Source: Streptosporangium carneum
GTDB taxonomy: Bacteria; Actinomycetota; Actinomycetes; Streptosporangiales; Streptosporangiaceae
Assembly (NCBI RefSeq): GCF_027922005.1
Contig: NZ_BSEV01000008.1
Location: 62,001 to 126,000 of the forward strand
DNA: 64,000 bases
Reading direction: 5' to 3'
The first letter of the stretch is position 1. Each line of letters begins with the position of its first letter. The notes under the pieces are model-generated. The model worked only from the letters and a program-made list of their open reading frames with translations. It did not search any database and was not told the DNA's origin. Shown in pieces: positions 32,663 to 40,425 of this stretch. The position numbers and the translations under genes are program-made.

Positions 32663-33451
32663 GCGGAAGCGCGCCGGTCGGCCCTCGCGCGCCGCGGCCA
32701 GCCCTTCGAGCCGGTCCGTGCTCGTGAGGAGCCGCTCGTACAGCTCGGCCTCCAGTTCGACCCCGCTGTCGATCTCCAGCTGGCTGGACAGGTCGATGGC
32801 GCGCTTGGCCTGCGCGACCGCCAGCGGTGCCGCCGCGCTGATCTCGGCGGCGAGCGCGTCCACCGTGGCCTCGAGGTCGGCGGCGGGCACCGCGTGGTTC
32901 ACCAGCCCCCACTGCCGGGCCTCGGCGCCGGTGAACCGACGGCCGGTGAAGATCAGCTCCTTCGCCCTGGGGATGCCCACGAGCCGCGGGAGCAGCTGCG
33001 TGCCGCCGCCCGCCGGCATGCTGCCGAGGGTCGTCTCGACGAGCCCCATGACGGCGTCCTCGGCGGCGACCACGAGGTCGCAGCTGAGCGCCAGCTCGAG
33101 ACCGCCGCCCAGTGCGTAGCCCTGCACCTGTGCGATCACGGGGCGCGAGCAGTGGTACATCGCCGAGAACACCCGGGGCACGAGCCTGCGCCTGCGCCGC
33201 AGGTCGTCGACCGTCATCGTGGCGCGTTCGGTCCGATCCGCGCCGACGCTGAAGGCTCTGCCCCGCCCGCGCACCACGACGCACCGGACGTCCGCCTCAT
33301 CCTCGATCTTCGCGAAGGTCGCGAGCAGGCACCGGTACATCGGCGTGCTGACCGCGTTGAGCACGTCGGGCCGGTCGAGCGTCACGGTCGCGACGTGACC
33401 CGCGATTCTCAGATCCACGGGCTCTTCGGCCCCGGTGCCTGCCGCTTCCAT
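32654..33451 (-). CDS. Enoyl-CoA hydratase/isomerase family protein (copy 3)
   Basis: 265 residues from ATG 33451, three bases after the stop of the Tat hydrolase gene. Crotonase motifs: TVTLDRPDVLNAVSTPMYRC, GRGRAFSVGADRTERA (oxyanion), AQVQGYALGGGLELALSCDL, and catalytic Glu in GLVETTLGSMPAGGGTQLLP. This is the most canonical of the three crotonases in the cluster (it keeps the GGGTQxLPR loop). It likely hydrates a 2-enoyl-CoA in the right-arm pathway. Its stop codon lies in the 12-bp tandem repeat, which may have altered the original C terminus. Confidence 0.9.
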   Translation of the reverse strand: MEAAGTGAEEPVDLRIAGHVATVTLDRPDVLNAVSTPMYRCLLATFAKIEDEADVRCVVVRGRGRAFSVGADRTERATMTVDDLRRRRRLVPRVFSAMYHCSRPVIAQVQGYALGGGLELALSCDLVVAAEDAVMGLVETTLGSMPAGGGTQLLPRLVGIPRAKELIFTGRRFTGAEARQWGLVNHAVPAADLEATVDALAAEISAAAPLAVAQAKRAIDLSSQLEIDSGVELEAELYERLLTSTDRLEGLAAAREGRPARFRGR

Positions 33452-33454
33452 GGC

Positions 33455-34432
33455 CTACCGCCGGTGCTTGCCGAGGAACGACAGCACGGTCTCGTTGAAC
33501 TCGCGGTAGGACTCCCAGTGCGGGGCGTGCCCCGCCTCGCTGAAGATCGCCACCTCGGCGTTCCGGACGTGGCTCGCCATCTCACGCAGGCGCGTCGGCG
33601 GGAGGTACAGGTCGCAGTCGCCGGTGAGCAGGAGCGTCGGCGTCCTGATCGACTCGATCGCCGGCCACAGCAGCTTGTTCTGCGGGGGCTGCTGCACGGT
33701 CGTGACCGGCAGCTTCGTGTGCTCGATCCACGTCGTCATCGCCTGCGGCCTCGCGGCCCGGTAGGACGGGCCGAGCTCGCGGAACGTCTCGGGCAGCGCG
33801 AACCAGCCCTCCGGCAGGATCGCCGTGGTGCCCTCGTTCCACGACGGCTCCTGGATCCCCCCCAGCGTCGCGCCCACCGTGGAGCTCAGCAGCCGGTCCG
33901 GGACCGACAGGCCGGCGTCGAACGCCGCGAACGCGCCCGCGGCCAGGCCGACCAGGTGGAACTTTCCGACGCCGAGCGCGTCCATCAGGGCCGTCAGGTC
34001 TCCGACCATCGTGCCGGGCCGCTCCGCAGGCCCGGCCTCCGACCCGTGGTATCCCCGCCGTGAGTAGCTGATCACCCGGTAGCCCGCGGCGGCGAACGCG
34101 GCCTGCTGGTAGCCCCACGAGCCGCCGTTCCCGGTGTGCGGGTGCATGAGCACCACGGTCTGGCCCCTGCCCGGGCCCCTGCCTCCGTCGCCGGTGTCCC
34201 AGACCGCCAGCCGCACGTCGGGGATCTGCACCTGCTTCCTGCCGGTCATCGCGGGCACCGGGTCCCACGACGTCTGCGCGGGCAACACGGTCTCGCGCCC
34301 GCCCCGCTTCGGGCCGCGCGCCCGCTCCCCCGCCGCGAACGCGGCCGACGGGGCGAACGCGACGATACCGGCCCCCGCCGCCCCGGCGAGCATGCGGCGT
34401 CGATTGATTGTCCGACCGGTCCTGTCGTTCAT
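33455..34432 (-). CDS. Tat-exported alpha/beta hydrolase with Ser-to-Ala nucleophile elbow
   Basis: 325 residues from ATG 34432 (GAGGA six bases upstream). A twin-arginine signal (TINRRRMLAGAAGAG) with AFAA cleavage site is clear. The mature part is an alpha/beta hydrolase: LMHPHTGNGGSWGYQQAAF (HP oxyanion loop), the elbow LVGLAAGAFAAFD where GxSxG reads GLAAG, acid in LLLTGDCDLYLPP, and His in SEAGHAPHWESYREF. With Ala in place of the nucleophile Ser, ordinary ester hydrolysis is not expected. It may act like cofactor-free alpha/beta-fold oxygenases or lyases, or simply bind a ligand outside the membrane. Located between phosphotriesterase copy 2 and hydratase copy 3. Confidence 0.85.
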   Translation of the reverse strand: MNDRTGRTINRRRMLAGAAGAGIVAFAPSAAFAAGERARGPKRGGRETVLPAQTSWDPVPAMTGRKQVQIPDVRLAVWDTGDGGRGPGRGQTVVLMHPHTGNGGSWGYQQAAFAAAGYRVISYSRRGYHGSEAGPAERPGTMVGDLTALMDALGVGKFHLVGLAAGAFAAFDAGLSVPDRLLSSTVGATLGGIQEPSWNEGTTAILPEGWFALPETFRELGPSYRAARPQAMTTWIEHTKLPVTTVQQPPQNKLLWPAIESIRTPTLLLTGDCDLYLPPTRLREMASHVRNAEVAIFSEAGHAPHWESYREFNETVLSFLGKHRR

Positions 34433-34529
34433 GGCATCCTCACACTTTCTTGGAACTTGACAGAACAGACACCAATGCATCCGGCAGCGGTCGTCCCTCG
34501 CACGTTCGGGCCGGGAGAAAAGGCGTTCC

Positions 34530-35462
34530 TCAGTTGTCGCCCGGGCGGTGCCCGGCGAGCAGTTGCAGCGGGTTCTCGCGGAAGATCGTCTCCACGACAT
34601 CCTCGGGAACCCCGGCCGCGATCAGGTCGGGGCCGACCTGCCGCAGCACGTACGAGTAGCCCGGCCCACCGCGGCGCTCGCGCATCCCCAGCACGCAGAC
34701 GTCGTGGGACAGCAGCAGGCTCTTGGCCCATCCGCGGCGGATCAGCTCGACCGCGTTCGCGATCCGCTGCTCCTGGAGCAGCGGGTCACCCGGGCCGTTG
34801 CCGTCGTACATCACCATCGCGCCGCGCTCAGCCAGCCGCTCGTGGTAGTCGACGTCCGGATACGTGTCGCAGTGGCCGACCGCGACCCGGCTCAGGTCGC
34901 AGCCCTCGTCCTCGAGCACGTCGAGCTGCCAGGCGCCGACCTCGCTCTTGACCGCGTGCAGGATCAGCCCGAGACCGGTCTCCTTCTGGACGCGGGCGGC
35001 GGCGCGCAGCACCCGCTCCTCGACCCCGGACACCCACTCGCGGTCGGCGCCGATCTCGCCGATCACTCCCGGCCGCACGCCGTCCTCGCCCTCGAAGTAG
35101 TCGATCAGCAGGCGATCGGTCAGCTCGGCCGTGCTCACCTTGTTCATGTCCTCTTCGTAATAGGGCTCCCGGTACCACCCGCAGCCCATGACGATGTGCA
35201 CGTCGGCGCGTTCGGACACCGACCGGAGCACGCCGGGCTTACGGCCGAGCCCGCCGCTGGTGGCCTCCACGAGGGAGCCGCCGCCGAGCTCCTTGAAGAC
35301 CTTCAGGTCCCGGACCGCCTCGTCCGGGTCGTTCAACGCGGCGAGACCCATCTGTCGTGTCACTCGGAACAGGTCGCACGCCACATGCTCGTGCGGCAGC
35401 ACGCGTCCGAGTTCGGACACCGCGACCGGTCCGCGTACCGTCTGCACCGTCAGCTCAGCCAC
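34530..35462 (-). CDS. Phosphotriesterase-like lactonase (copy 2)
   Basis: 310 residues from a GTG at 35462 that overlaps the MaoC gene by 13 bases. Paralogue of the protein at 25.8 kb with the same ligand set: LPHEHVACD, PGVIGEIGAD, LILHAVKSE, VAVGHCDTY and LLSHDVC. It shares the long common segment VHIVMGCGWYRE then EEDMNKVS. The two are clearly products of duplication but differ in the first loop (DLFRVTRQMGLAAL here), so they may take different substrates. Lactone hydrolysis is the likely chemistry. Confidence 0.87.
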   Translation of the reverse strand: MAELTVQTVRGPVAVSELGRVLPHEHVACDLFRVTRQMGLAALNDPDEAVRDLKVFKELGGGSLVEATSGGLGRKPGVLRSVSERADVHIVMGCGWYREPYYEEDMNKVSTAELTDRLLIDYFEGEDGVRPGVIGEIGADREWVSGVEERVLRAAARVQKETGLGLILHAVKSEVGAWQLDVLEDEGCDLSRVAVGHCDTYPDVDYHERLAERGAMVMYDGNGPGDPLLQEQRIANAVELIRRGWAKSLLLSHDVCVLGMRERRGGPGYSYVLRQVGPDLIAAGVPEDVVETIFRENPLQLLAGHRPGDN

Positions 35463-36316
35463 TGTCCGTCCTCTCCTTCGCTTCTCTCGATCACCGCACG
35501 GCCGACGGTGCTGACCACGCCGTCAGCGGAGACGCCGTACAGCGTGAGACGACGCGAGGACCCGTCCCCGGCGTCGTCGTCCGGCCGGGCGAGCACGCGG
35601 AAGGGCGCACCGACCCGGTCCATCCCCCGGTAGGAGGCGCTCAGCTCCCGCACGAACGTCCCGCGGCCGCCCCACTGCACGGCGGCACGCGCCAGGTAGG
35701 CGAGCTTGAGCAGGCCGTGGGTGATCGTCCCCGGCAGACCCCTCGCCTGCGCGAACGCGTGGTCGTAGTGCACTTCGTAGAAGTCGTCGGTGGCCGCGGC
35801 GTACCGCACGACCTCGCGACTGCTCGGGACGACCTCGATGACCGGCACGGCGTCGGCGGGCGGCTCCGTGTGATGCCCGGAACCGCCGCGACCCTGCCGG
35901 GCGCCCGTGCGGATCGTCGTCGTGGACGTGCGCGCCACCACGTCGCGCGTCATGCGGCGCCGGTACGTCGTCGCGAGCCGGTAGAACGTCAGGTCGCTGT
36001 CTCGACCCGGCTTCGTGGTGACCGACTCGATCACCGTGCGCCGCTCCAGGATCTCACCCGGCATCACGGGCGCCTCCCACCGGCACCAGTTGCCGGCGTT
36101 GAGCCGGACCGGTGCGTCCGGGACGCCCATGGCCGCCGGGTCGGTCCGATGGGCCACCAGGAACGTCGGGGGCAGCAACGCGGGGCAGGGCGCGTGACCG
36201 TCGGCGTACGGCGGGCCGTTCAGGCCTGTGATCTCCTGTAGCACCCGCGCCCGCCACTCGTCGCAGACGAAGATCTCCCAGCCCGGTTCCGGCTGCGGCT
36301 CCACGACCTCCGACAC
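35450..36316 (-). CDS. MaoC-like double hot-dog hydratase
   Basis: 288 residues from a GTG at 36316, four bases after the stop of the citryl-CoA-lyase-like gene and with GGAGG in its end. Two hot-dog halves: an N-terminal FAS1-type domain (PPTFLVAHRTDPAAMGV, NWCRWEAPVMPGEILERRT) and a C-terminal MaoC domain with the R-hydratase motif DDFYEVHYDHAFAQARGLPG then TITHGLLKLAYLAR, giving the Asp/His pair. Such proteins hydrate 2-enoyl-CoA to R-3-hydroxyacyl-CoA (mesaconyl- or steroid-type hydratases). It lies next to a citryl-CoA-lyase-like enzyme that could cleave the hydroxyacyl-CoA. Confidence 0.87.
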   Translation of the reverse strand: MSEVVEPQPEPGWEIFVCDEWRARVLQEITGLNGPPYADGHAPCPALLPPTFLVAHRTDPAAMGVPDAPVRLNAGNWCRWEAPVMPGEILERRTVIESVTTKPGRDSDLTFYRLATTYRRRMTRDVVARTSTTTIRTGARQGRGGSGHHTEPPADAVPVIEVVPSSREVVRYAAATDDFYEVHYDHAFAQARGLPGTITHGLLKLAYLARAAVQWGGRGTFVRELSASYRGMDRVGAPFRVLARPDDDAGDGSSRRLTLYGVSADGVVSTVGRAVIERSEGEDGQWLS

Positions 36317-36319
36317 CGC

Positions 36320-37105
36320 TCACACCTCCGGTTCGATGCGGCTCGCGGCCCGCAGCGCGGCGCGCACCGCGGGGGTGATGGGCGATTCGAGCTCCTCACC
36401 GACGTGCGCGACCAGGCCGGCCGTACGGCTCATCAGGGCGAAACCGCGGTGCAGCCGCCAGGGCACACCCACCTCGAGCAACAGCGCGGCGGCGGCGCCC
36501 GTCGCGTTGAGCGGGAGTGCCTTGCCGGTGAGCGCGGCGGCCCGCTCGACGACGAGCTCGAGGTACTCGACGTGCTGCGCTGCGACCTTCTGGTCGCGCG
36601 CGACGCCGAGCAGCCTCCTGGCGCGCGGGTCACCGTCGCGGTGCAGGCTGTGGCCGAGGCCGGGGATCCGCTCGCCCGCGTCCACGATGGCGCGCAGCCG
36701 CGTGTCCACCGCGTCGCGGGCCACGGCACCGGCGGCGACATCGCCGGCGATGTCCGTGAGCAGGCGCCCACAGCCCTCCATCGAACCGAGCAGCACGCTT
36801 CCCGCGCCGAGCAGACCGGCCGCGACGGCGCCCTGGATCGCCTCCGGAGCCACCCAGAACGTCAGTCGCGCGGCGAGCGCGCTGGGCGTCAGCCCGTGGT
36901 CGAGCAGGCTCACCAGCACCGCGTCGACCACCTTGGCCTCGGCGGGGGTCGGCCTGCGGCCGGTCACCGCGAGCAGCGTGACCTCGGTGTAGGTCAGCTC
37001 GCCGATCAGGTCGTCGACGAGATCCAGTCCGCGCACCTGCACGTGGTGCTCGTCCGCCGCTCCTATGGCGGTGCCGATCTCCAGCGGCACGCTGCGCCCG
37101 CTCAC
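36320..37105 (-). CDS. Citrate synthase/citryl-CoA lyase-like protein
   Basis: 261 residues from a GTG at 37105 (GAGGAGG seven bases upstream) that overlaps the stop of a 35-codon ORF. Short citrate-synthase fold: LTYTEVTLLAVTGRRPTPAE, then GLGHSLHRDGDPRARRLLGV, which has the catalytic His region (GxGHxxHxxxDPRA), and VPWRLHRGFALMSRTAGLVA. At 261 residues it matches citryl-CoA lyase-type proteins, not full citrate synthases of about 370-430. These cleave or form tertiary or branched hydroxyacyl-CoA by aldol chemistry. In this operon a retro-aldol cleavage producing acetyl-CoA or a similar unit is likely. Confidence 0.85.
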   Translation of the reverse strand: MSGRSVPLEIGTAIGAADEHHVQVRGLDLVDDLIGELTYTEVTLLAVTGRRPTPAEAKVVDAVLVSLLDHGLTPSALAARLTFWVAPEAIQGAVAAGLLGAGSVLLGSMEGCGRLLTDIAGDVAAGAVARDAVDTRLRAIVDAGERIPGLGHSLHRDGDPRARRLLGVARDQKVAAQHVEYLELVVERAAALTGKALPLNATGAAAALLLEVGVPWRLHRGFALMSRTAGLVAHVGEELESPITPAVRAALRAASRIEPEV

Positions 37106-37209
37106 CGCGCCACCTCCTCGGCGCGCGTGGCGGAGCACGCGAGCCCGTCCCGGATGGCGGCTGGATCGTGCGGATCGTGCGGGGAGCTCGCTGTCGGCCG
37201 AGCGTTCAT
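37102..37209 (-). CDS. 35-residue ORF coupled on both sides
   Basis: ATG at 37209 overlaps the SDR stop (ATGA) and the TGA overlaps the GTG of the citryl-CoA-lyase-like gene (GTGA). GGGAG lies eight bases upstream. The peptide is MNARPTASSPHDPHDPAAIR then DGLACSATRAEEVAR. I do not recognise it. The exact four-base overlaps at both ends argue that it is translated. It may be a small subunit, a translational linker or the shortened stub of a former gene. Confidence 0.55.
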   Translation of the reverse strand: MNARPTASSPHDPHDPAAIRDGLACSATRAEEVAR

Positions 37210-38144
37210 GTTCCGTCTCCCACCCCGAGGATGTCCGTGGTCTGGTGGTCGGACGCGGCCGGCGTCGGCAGCCCGAGCGCCGCGAACCGGCGAAGCGGCG
37301 TGGCTCCGAGCCGCTGCCGGACCGCGTCGGTCACGTCGGAGTATGTGAACTCGTCGGCGAGGCGCACGCTCTCGTGTTCCTGAGGAGGCTCCCACCGGGC
37401 GAGCCTGCGGCCGGCCGCTGTGAAGGTCTGCCCGGTGATGTGGCGGTTGGCCGGGTCGAGCAGCGCGCGTATGAGCTCGGCGACCAGTTCGGGGCCCTGT
37501 CGCTCGGCGTCGGGCCTGCTGGCCTGCATCTGATCGGTGAGCCGCGAGGTCATGCGCGTCGCCGCGGAGGGGACGACGCAGTTGACGTTGACGCCGTAGC
37601 GTCCCATCGCCAGCGCCGTGCTCTGGGCGAGGCCCACGATGCCCGCCTTGGCCGCCGCGTAGTTGGCCTGTGCCGGGCTGCCCTCCAGGCCCGCCGCCGA
37701 GCTCAGCACCACGATGCTTCCGCCGCGCTGGCGGCGCATCTGCTCCGTGGCGAAGCGCACGCAGTTGAACGTGCCCTTGAGATGCACGGCGACGACCGAG
37801 TCCCACTCGTCCTCCGTCATGTTGAAGATCATGCGCTCGCGCAGGATGCCGTGGCAGGTGACAAGGCCGGCGAGCGAACCGAACTCCTCGACCGCGCGCC
37901 GGACCAGGTCTGCCGCCGCGTCGAACGAGACGACGTCGTGCTGGTGGGCCACGGCGCGGCCGCCTCGGGCCCGGATCGCCTCGACCACGGACTCCGCCAC
38001 CTGCCGGTCCGGGTCGCGGCCGTCGACGGACACCCCCAGATCGCTGACGACGACGCCGTAGCCCGCGGCGGCGACGCACTCGGCCACCGCGGCTCCGATG
38101 CCTCCACCCGCACCGGTAACGATTACTCCGCCAGGCACAGCCAC
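37206..38144 (-). CDS. Short-chain dehydrogenase/reductase
   Basis: 312 residues from a GTG at 38144. Rossmann motif VIVTGAGGGIGAAVAECVAA, NNAG-equivalent region VTCHGILRERMIFN (the NAG is replaced by CHG), catalytic Ser in IVVLSSAAGLEG and Tyr/Lys in YAAAKAGIVGLAQSTA. A C-terminal extension of about 60 residues (RLARWEPPQEHESVRLADEF...) is longer than in simple SDRs and resembles type found in multi-domain 3-hydroxyacyl-CoA dehydrogenases without the extra domain. It probably oxidises a hydroxyacyl intermediate with NAD(P). It directly follows the FAD dehydrogenase gene. Confidence 0.9.
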   Translation of the reverse strand: MAVPGGVIVTGAGGGIGAAVAECVAAAGYGVVVSDLGVSVDGRDPDRQVAESVVEAIRARGGRAVAHQHDVVSFDAAADLVRRAVEEFGSLAGLVTCHGILRERMIFNMTEDEWDSVVAVHLKGTFNCVRFATEQMRRQRGGSIVVLSSAAGLEGSPAQANYAAAKAGIVGLAQSTALAMGRYGVNVNCVVPSAATRMTSRLTDQMQASRPDAERQGPELVAELIRALLDPANRHITGQTFTAAGRRLARWEPPQEHESVRLADEFTYSDVTDAVRQRLGATPLRRFAALGLPTPAASDHQTTDILGVGDGT

Positions 38145-38145
38145 C

Positions 38146-39651
38146 TCACGCGCTCACCGACGACGCGGCGGAGCGGTCGAGCGCGCCCGAGGCCGCCGAC
38201 CCTGCGATCCGCCCGAACACCGAGCCCGCTGTGAGCCCGCTGCCCCCCGGGTAGTTGAAGTAGAAGATCCCGCCGACGATCTCCCCGCACGCGTACAGCC
38301 CGGGAATGGGCTCTCCGGTGACGTCGATCACGCGCGCCGACGTGTCGATCTTCAGACCGCCGAAGGTGAACGTGATTCCGCACGTCACCGCGTAGGCCTC
38401 GTACGGTGGCGAATCGAGGGTGTTGGCCCAGTTCGACTTCGGCACCGCCAGCCCGGAGGTGCCCCGCCCGTCCTTGACGTTGGGGTTGAACGGGACCGAC
38501 TGGTCGACCGCCGCGTTGTAGTCGCCGACCGTCCGCAGGAACTGCTCCGCGTTGATGCCGTCCATCCGCCGGACGAGTTCCTCCAGGGTCGGCGCCACGA
38601 TCTTCGTGACCTGCCGGATCCGGTACTCGTCGCGCAGCAGGTGGCTCACCTTGCTGTCGAAAACCTGCCAGGCGATCTGCCCCGGCTGCTTCAGGACCTC
38701 CTGGCCGTACTTCGCGTAGGTGTAGTTCCGGAAATCCGCGCCTTCGTCGACGAACCGCTCGCCGCGGCTGTTGACGATGATCCCGAAGGGATAGCTGTGC
38801 TTCTGGAACCCGTCACCGACCAGGCGGTCACCGAACGCGGGCGCGTTGCTGTCCCAGCCCACCGCGTGGCAGCCCGACCAGTTGCCCCACGACATGGCGC
38901 CGATGTCCATCGCCATGCGATGTCCGTCGCCCACGTCGAACTGGGTGCCGCGGACCTTGGCGAACTCCCACCCCGGCCCCAGGTAGCGGGTGCGCCACTC
39001 CGCGTTGGCCTGGAATCCGCCGCAGGCCAGCACGACGGCGTCAGCGGAGATCGTCCGGATCTCCCCGCCGGCCCGGACCACGACGCCGCTCACCTTGCCG
39101 CCGTCCTCGGTGAGGCCGATGGCGCGGTGGCCGTAGAACACCTTGCCGCCCGCCGACTCGAACGCGGCGAACAACGAGTCGACGAGCCCGGGGCCGCCTC
39201 CGTTGGCCTCCAGCGTCAGGCCTCCCCAGAAGGTGAACTTCCCGTCCACCTGGAACGCCTGACGGCCGTAGATCGGCAGGAACCGCACTCCCTTGTCGCG
39301 CATCCACTTCAACGTGTCGAAGCTGCGCGTCACGAGCAGATCGACCAGGTCGGGGTCGCAGCGGTACTGCGTGACCCGGGCCATGTCGTCGAAGAACTGC
39401 TCCTGCGAGTAACTGCCGAAGTCGGTCTTCGCGAGCTGCTCTTCCGACAGGTCGGGGACGAGCTGGACGATGTCCTCCCTGCCGTCGTAGGCGAAACGCA
39501 TGGCCCCTGCGGTGAATCCGGAGTTCCCGCCACGCTCGGGCTCCGGGGCGGCTTCGAGCAGTGTCACCTCGGCCCCGCCTTCGAGGGCGGCCAACGCGCT
39601 ACACAAGCCGGCGTTACCGCCGCCGATGACGACAACTCGACTCTGACCCAT
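38146..39651 (-). CDS. FAD-dependent dehydrogenase (fumarate reductase/TcuA/ketosteroid-dehydrogenase type)
   Basis: 501 residues from ATG 39651 with AGGAGAGG upstream. Dinucleotide-binding motif VVVIGGGNAGLCSALAALEG, then EAAPEPERGGNSGFTAGAMR (the GGNS loop for FAD), ADAVVLACGGFQAN, and C-terminal GLYACGEIVGGIFYFNYPGG then SGLTAGSVFGRIAG. The closest named family in layout is the tricarballylate dehydrogenase TcuA and flavocytochrome-c-type fumarate reductases, which insert or remove a C=C next to a carboxylate. It opens the ten-gene right-arm operon, with an operator 36 bases upstream. I infer dehydrogenation of the carboxylate or CoA substrate as the first step of this arm. Confidence 0.88.
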   Translation of the reverse strand: MGQSRVVVIGGGNAGLCSALAALEGGAEVTLLEAAPEPERGGNSGFTAGAMRFAYDGREDIVQLVPDLSEEQLAKTDFGSYSQEQFFDDMARVTQYRCDPDLVDLLVTRSFDTLKWMRDKGVRFLPIYGRQAFQVDGKFTFWGGLTLEANGGGPGLVDSLFAAFESAGGKVFYGHRAIGLTEDGGKVSGVVVRAGGEIRTISADAVVLACGGFQANAEWRTRYLGPGWEFAKVRGTQFDVGDGHRMAMDIGAMSWGNWSGCHAVGWDSNAPAFGDRLVGDGFQKHSYPFGIIVNSRGERFVDEGADFRNYTYAKYGQEVLKQPGQIAWQVFDSKVSHLLRDEYRIRQVTKIVAPTLEELVRRMDGINAEQFLRTVGDYNAAVDQSVPFNPNVKDGRGTSGLAVPKSNWANTLDSPPYEAYAVTCGITFTFGGLKIDTSARVIDVTGEPIPGLYACGEIVGGIFYFNYPGGSGLTAGSVFGRIAGSAASGALDRSAASSVSA

Positions 39652-39686
39652 TGCCTGCCCCTCTCCTTGCATGTGCAACGTAAACT

Positions 39687-39704
39687 CTAATATATCAGAT
39701 GTCA
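39687..39704. promoter_or_regulatory. GntR-type operator copy E
   Basis: Read on the minus strand: TGACATCTGATATATTAG. It matches copy D (TGACATGTAGTACATCAG) at 13 of 18 positions and shares TGATATATTA with copy B read on the opposite strand. It lies 36 bases upstream of the FAD dehydrogenase start, where it would overlap the promoter of the right-arm operon. Confidence 0.55.
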
Positions 39705-39905
39705 ATGCTCCGGCAAGGCGGCCCCGCTGTGCCCGAGGAGGTCGGCCGGCGCCAGAAGCCCACGGGGTAGGTCAAGCGCCTGAGCGGGCTCGCGGGGTGA
39801 GACTCGTCTATCCAGCCGGTTACACATGGGCACCCCACCGAACTGCCACCATGCGCATGCCCTGGCATTCACCTCGCCGGGAAGTCAGATCGATCGGAGG
39901 AGCAC

Positions 39906-40313
39906 GTGGCGGACGGAGCGCTCTATGTCAGGTTCCAGGGCACCGACCTCGATCGGCGCGGACGCTTCCCCGGCGTGTTCGGCCTGGTCAACGTCCTGGC
40001 AGCCGCAGGGAAGCTGACGGCGGAGCAGGAGCGTTTCAGGCAGGCGAACAACGCCTGGTACGACGCGAACTTCACCAACCCCTCGGACGTCGACCCCACG
40101 GTCTACGACCACGACCTGAACCCGGGCGCCGCCGCCTGGTTCAAAACGTCGGCGCACCCGCTCGTCGAACGCGTCGCGGGCTACCTGGAGATCCTCACCG
40201 CCCACGGCGTCGGCCACGAAGCGGTGCGCTCCTCAGACCCAGGAAGGATCGTCTACGAAGACGACCACCAGATCGTCGTGGTCCCCCACCGGCACGGCAA
40301 GACAGCGTCGTAG
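39906..40313 (+). CDS. Conserved hypothetical protein, 135 residues
   Basis: GTG start at 39906 with GGAGGAG five bases upstream. The sequence YVRFQGTDLDRRGRFPGVFG, ANNAWYDANFTNPSDVDPTV, and PGRIVYEDDHQIVVVPHR is a pattern I recognise from uncharacterised proteins widespread in Streptomyces relatives. No signal peptide or membrane segment. Function unknown. It stands alone, followed by relics of a GntR regulator and a glycosyltransferase. Confidence 0.78.
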   Translation: MADGALYVRFQGTDLDRRGRFPGVFGLVNVLAAAGKLTAEQERFRQANNAWYDANFTNPSDVDPTVYDHDLNPGAAAWFKTSAHPLVERVAGYLEILTAHGVGHEAVRSSDPGRIVYEDDHQIVVVPHRHGKTAS

Positions 40314-40314
40314 G

Positions 40315-40424
40315 TCACGCGATCGGGTAGACGTCCCCCAACTCATGGCGGTCGGCCGGGAGCAGCACCTCCGCCACGGCCAACACCCGCCCCGAGGCGT
40401 CCCGGACCGCGCCGTAGACCGGCA
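40315..40424 (-). pseudogene. C-terminal relic of a GntR/UTRA regulator
   Basis: The minus strand ends PVYGAVRDASGRVLAVAEVL then LPADRHELGDVYPIA and a stop at 40315-40317. This is the end of a UTRA ligand domain (pattern YDAVRDxDGxVLxVxExxLPADRHEL). The rest of the regulator is missing; the fragment abuts a glycosyltransferase fragment on the other strand at about 40425. Confidence 0.62.
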
Positions 40425-40425
40425 G

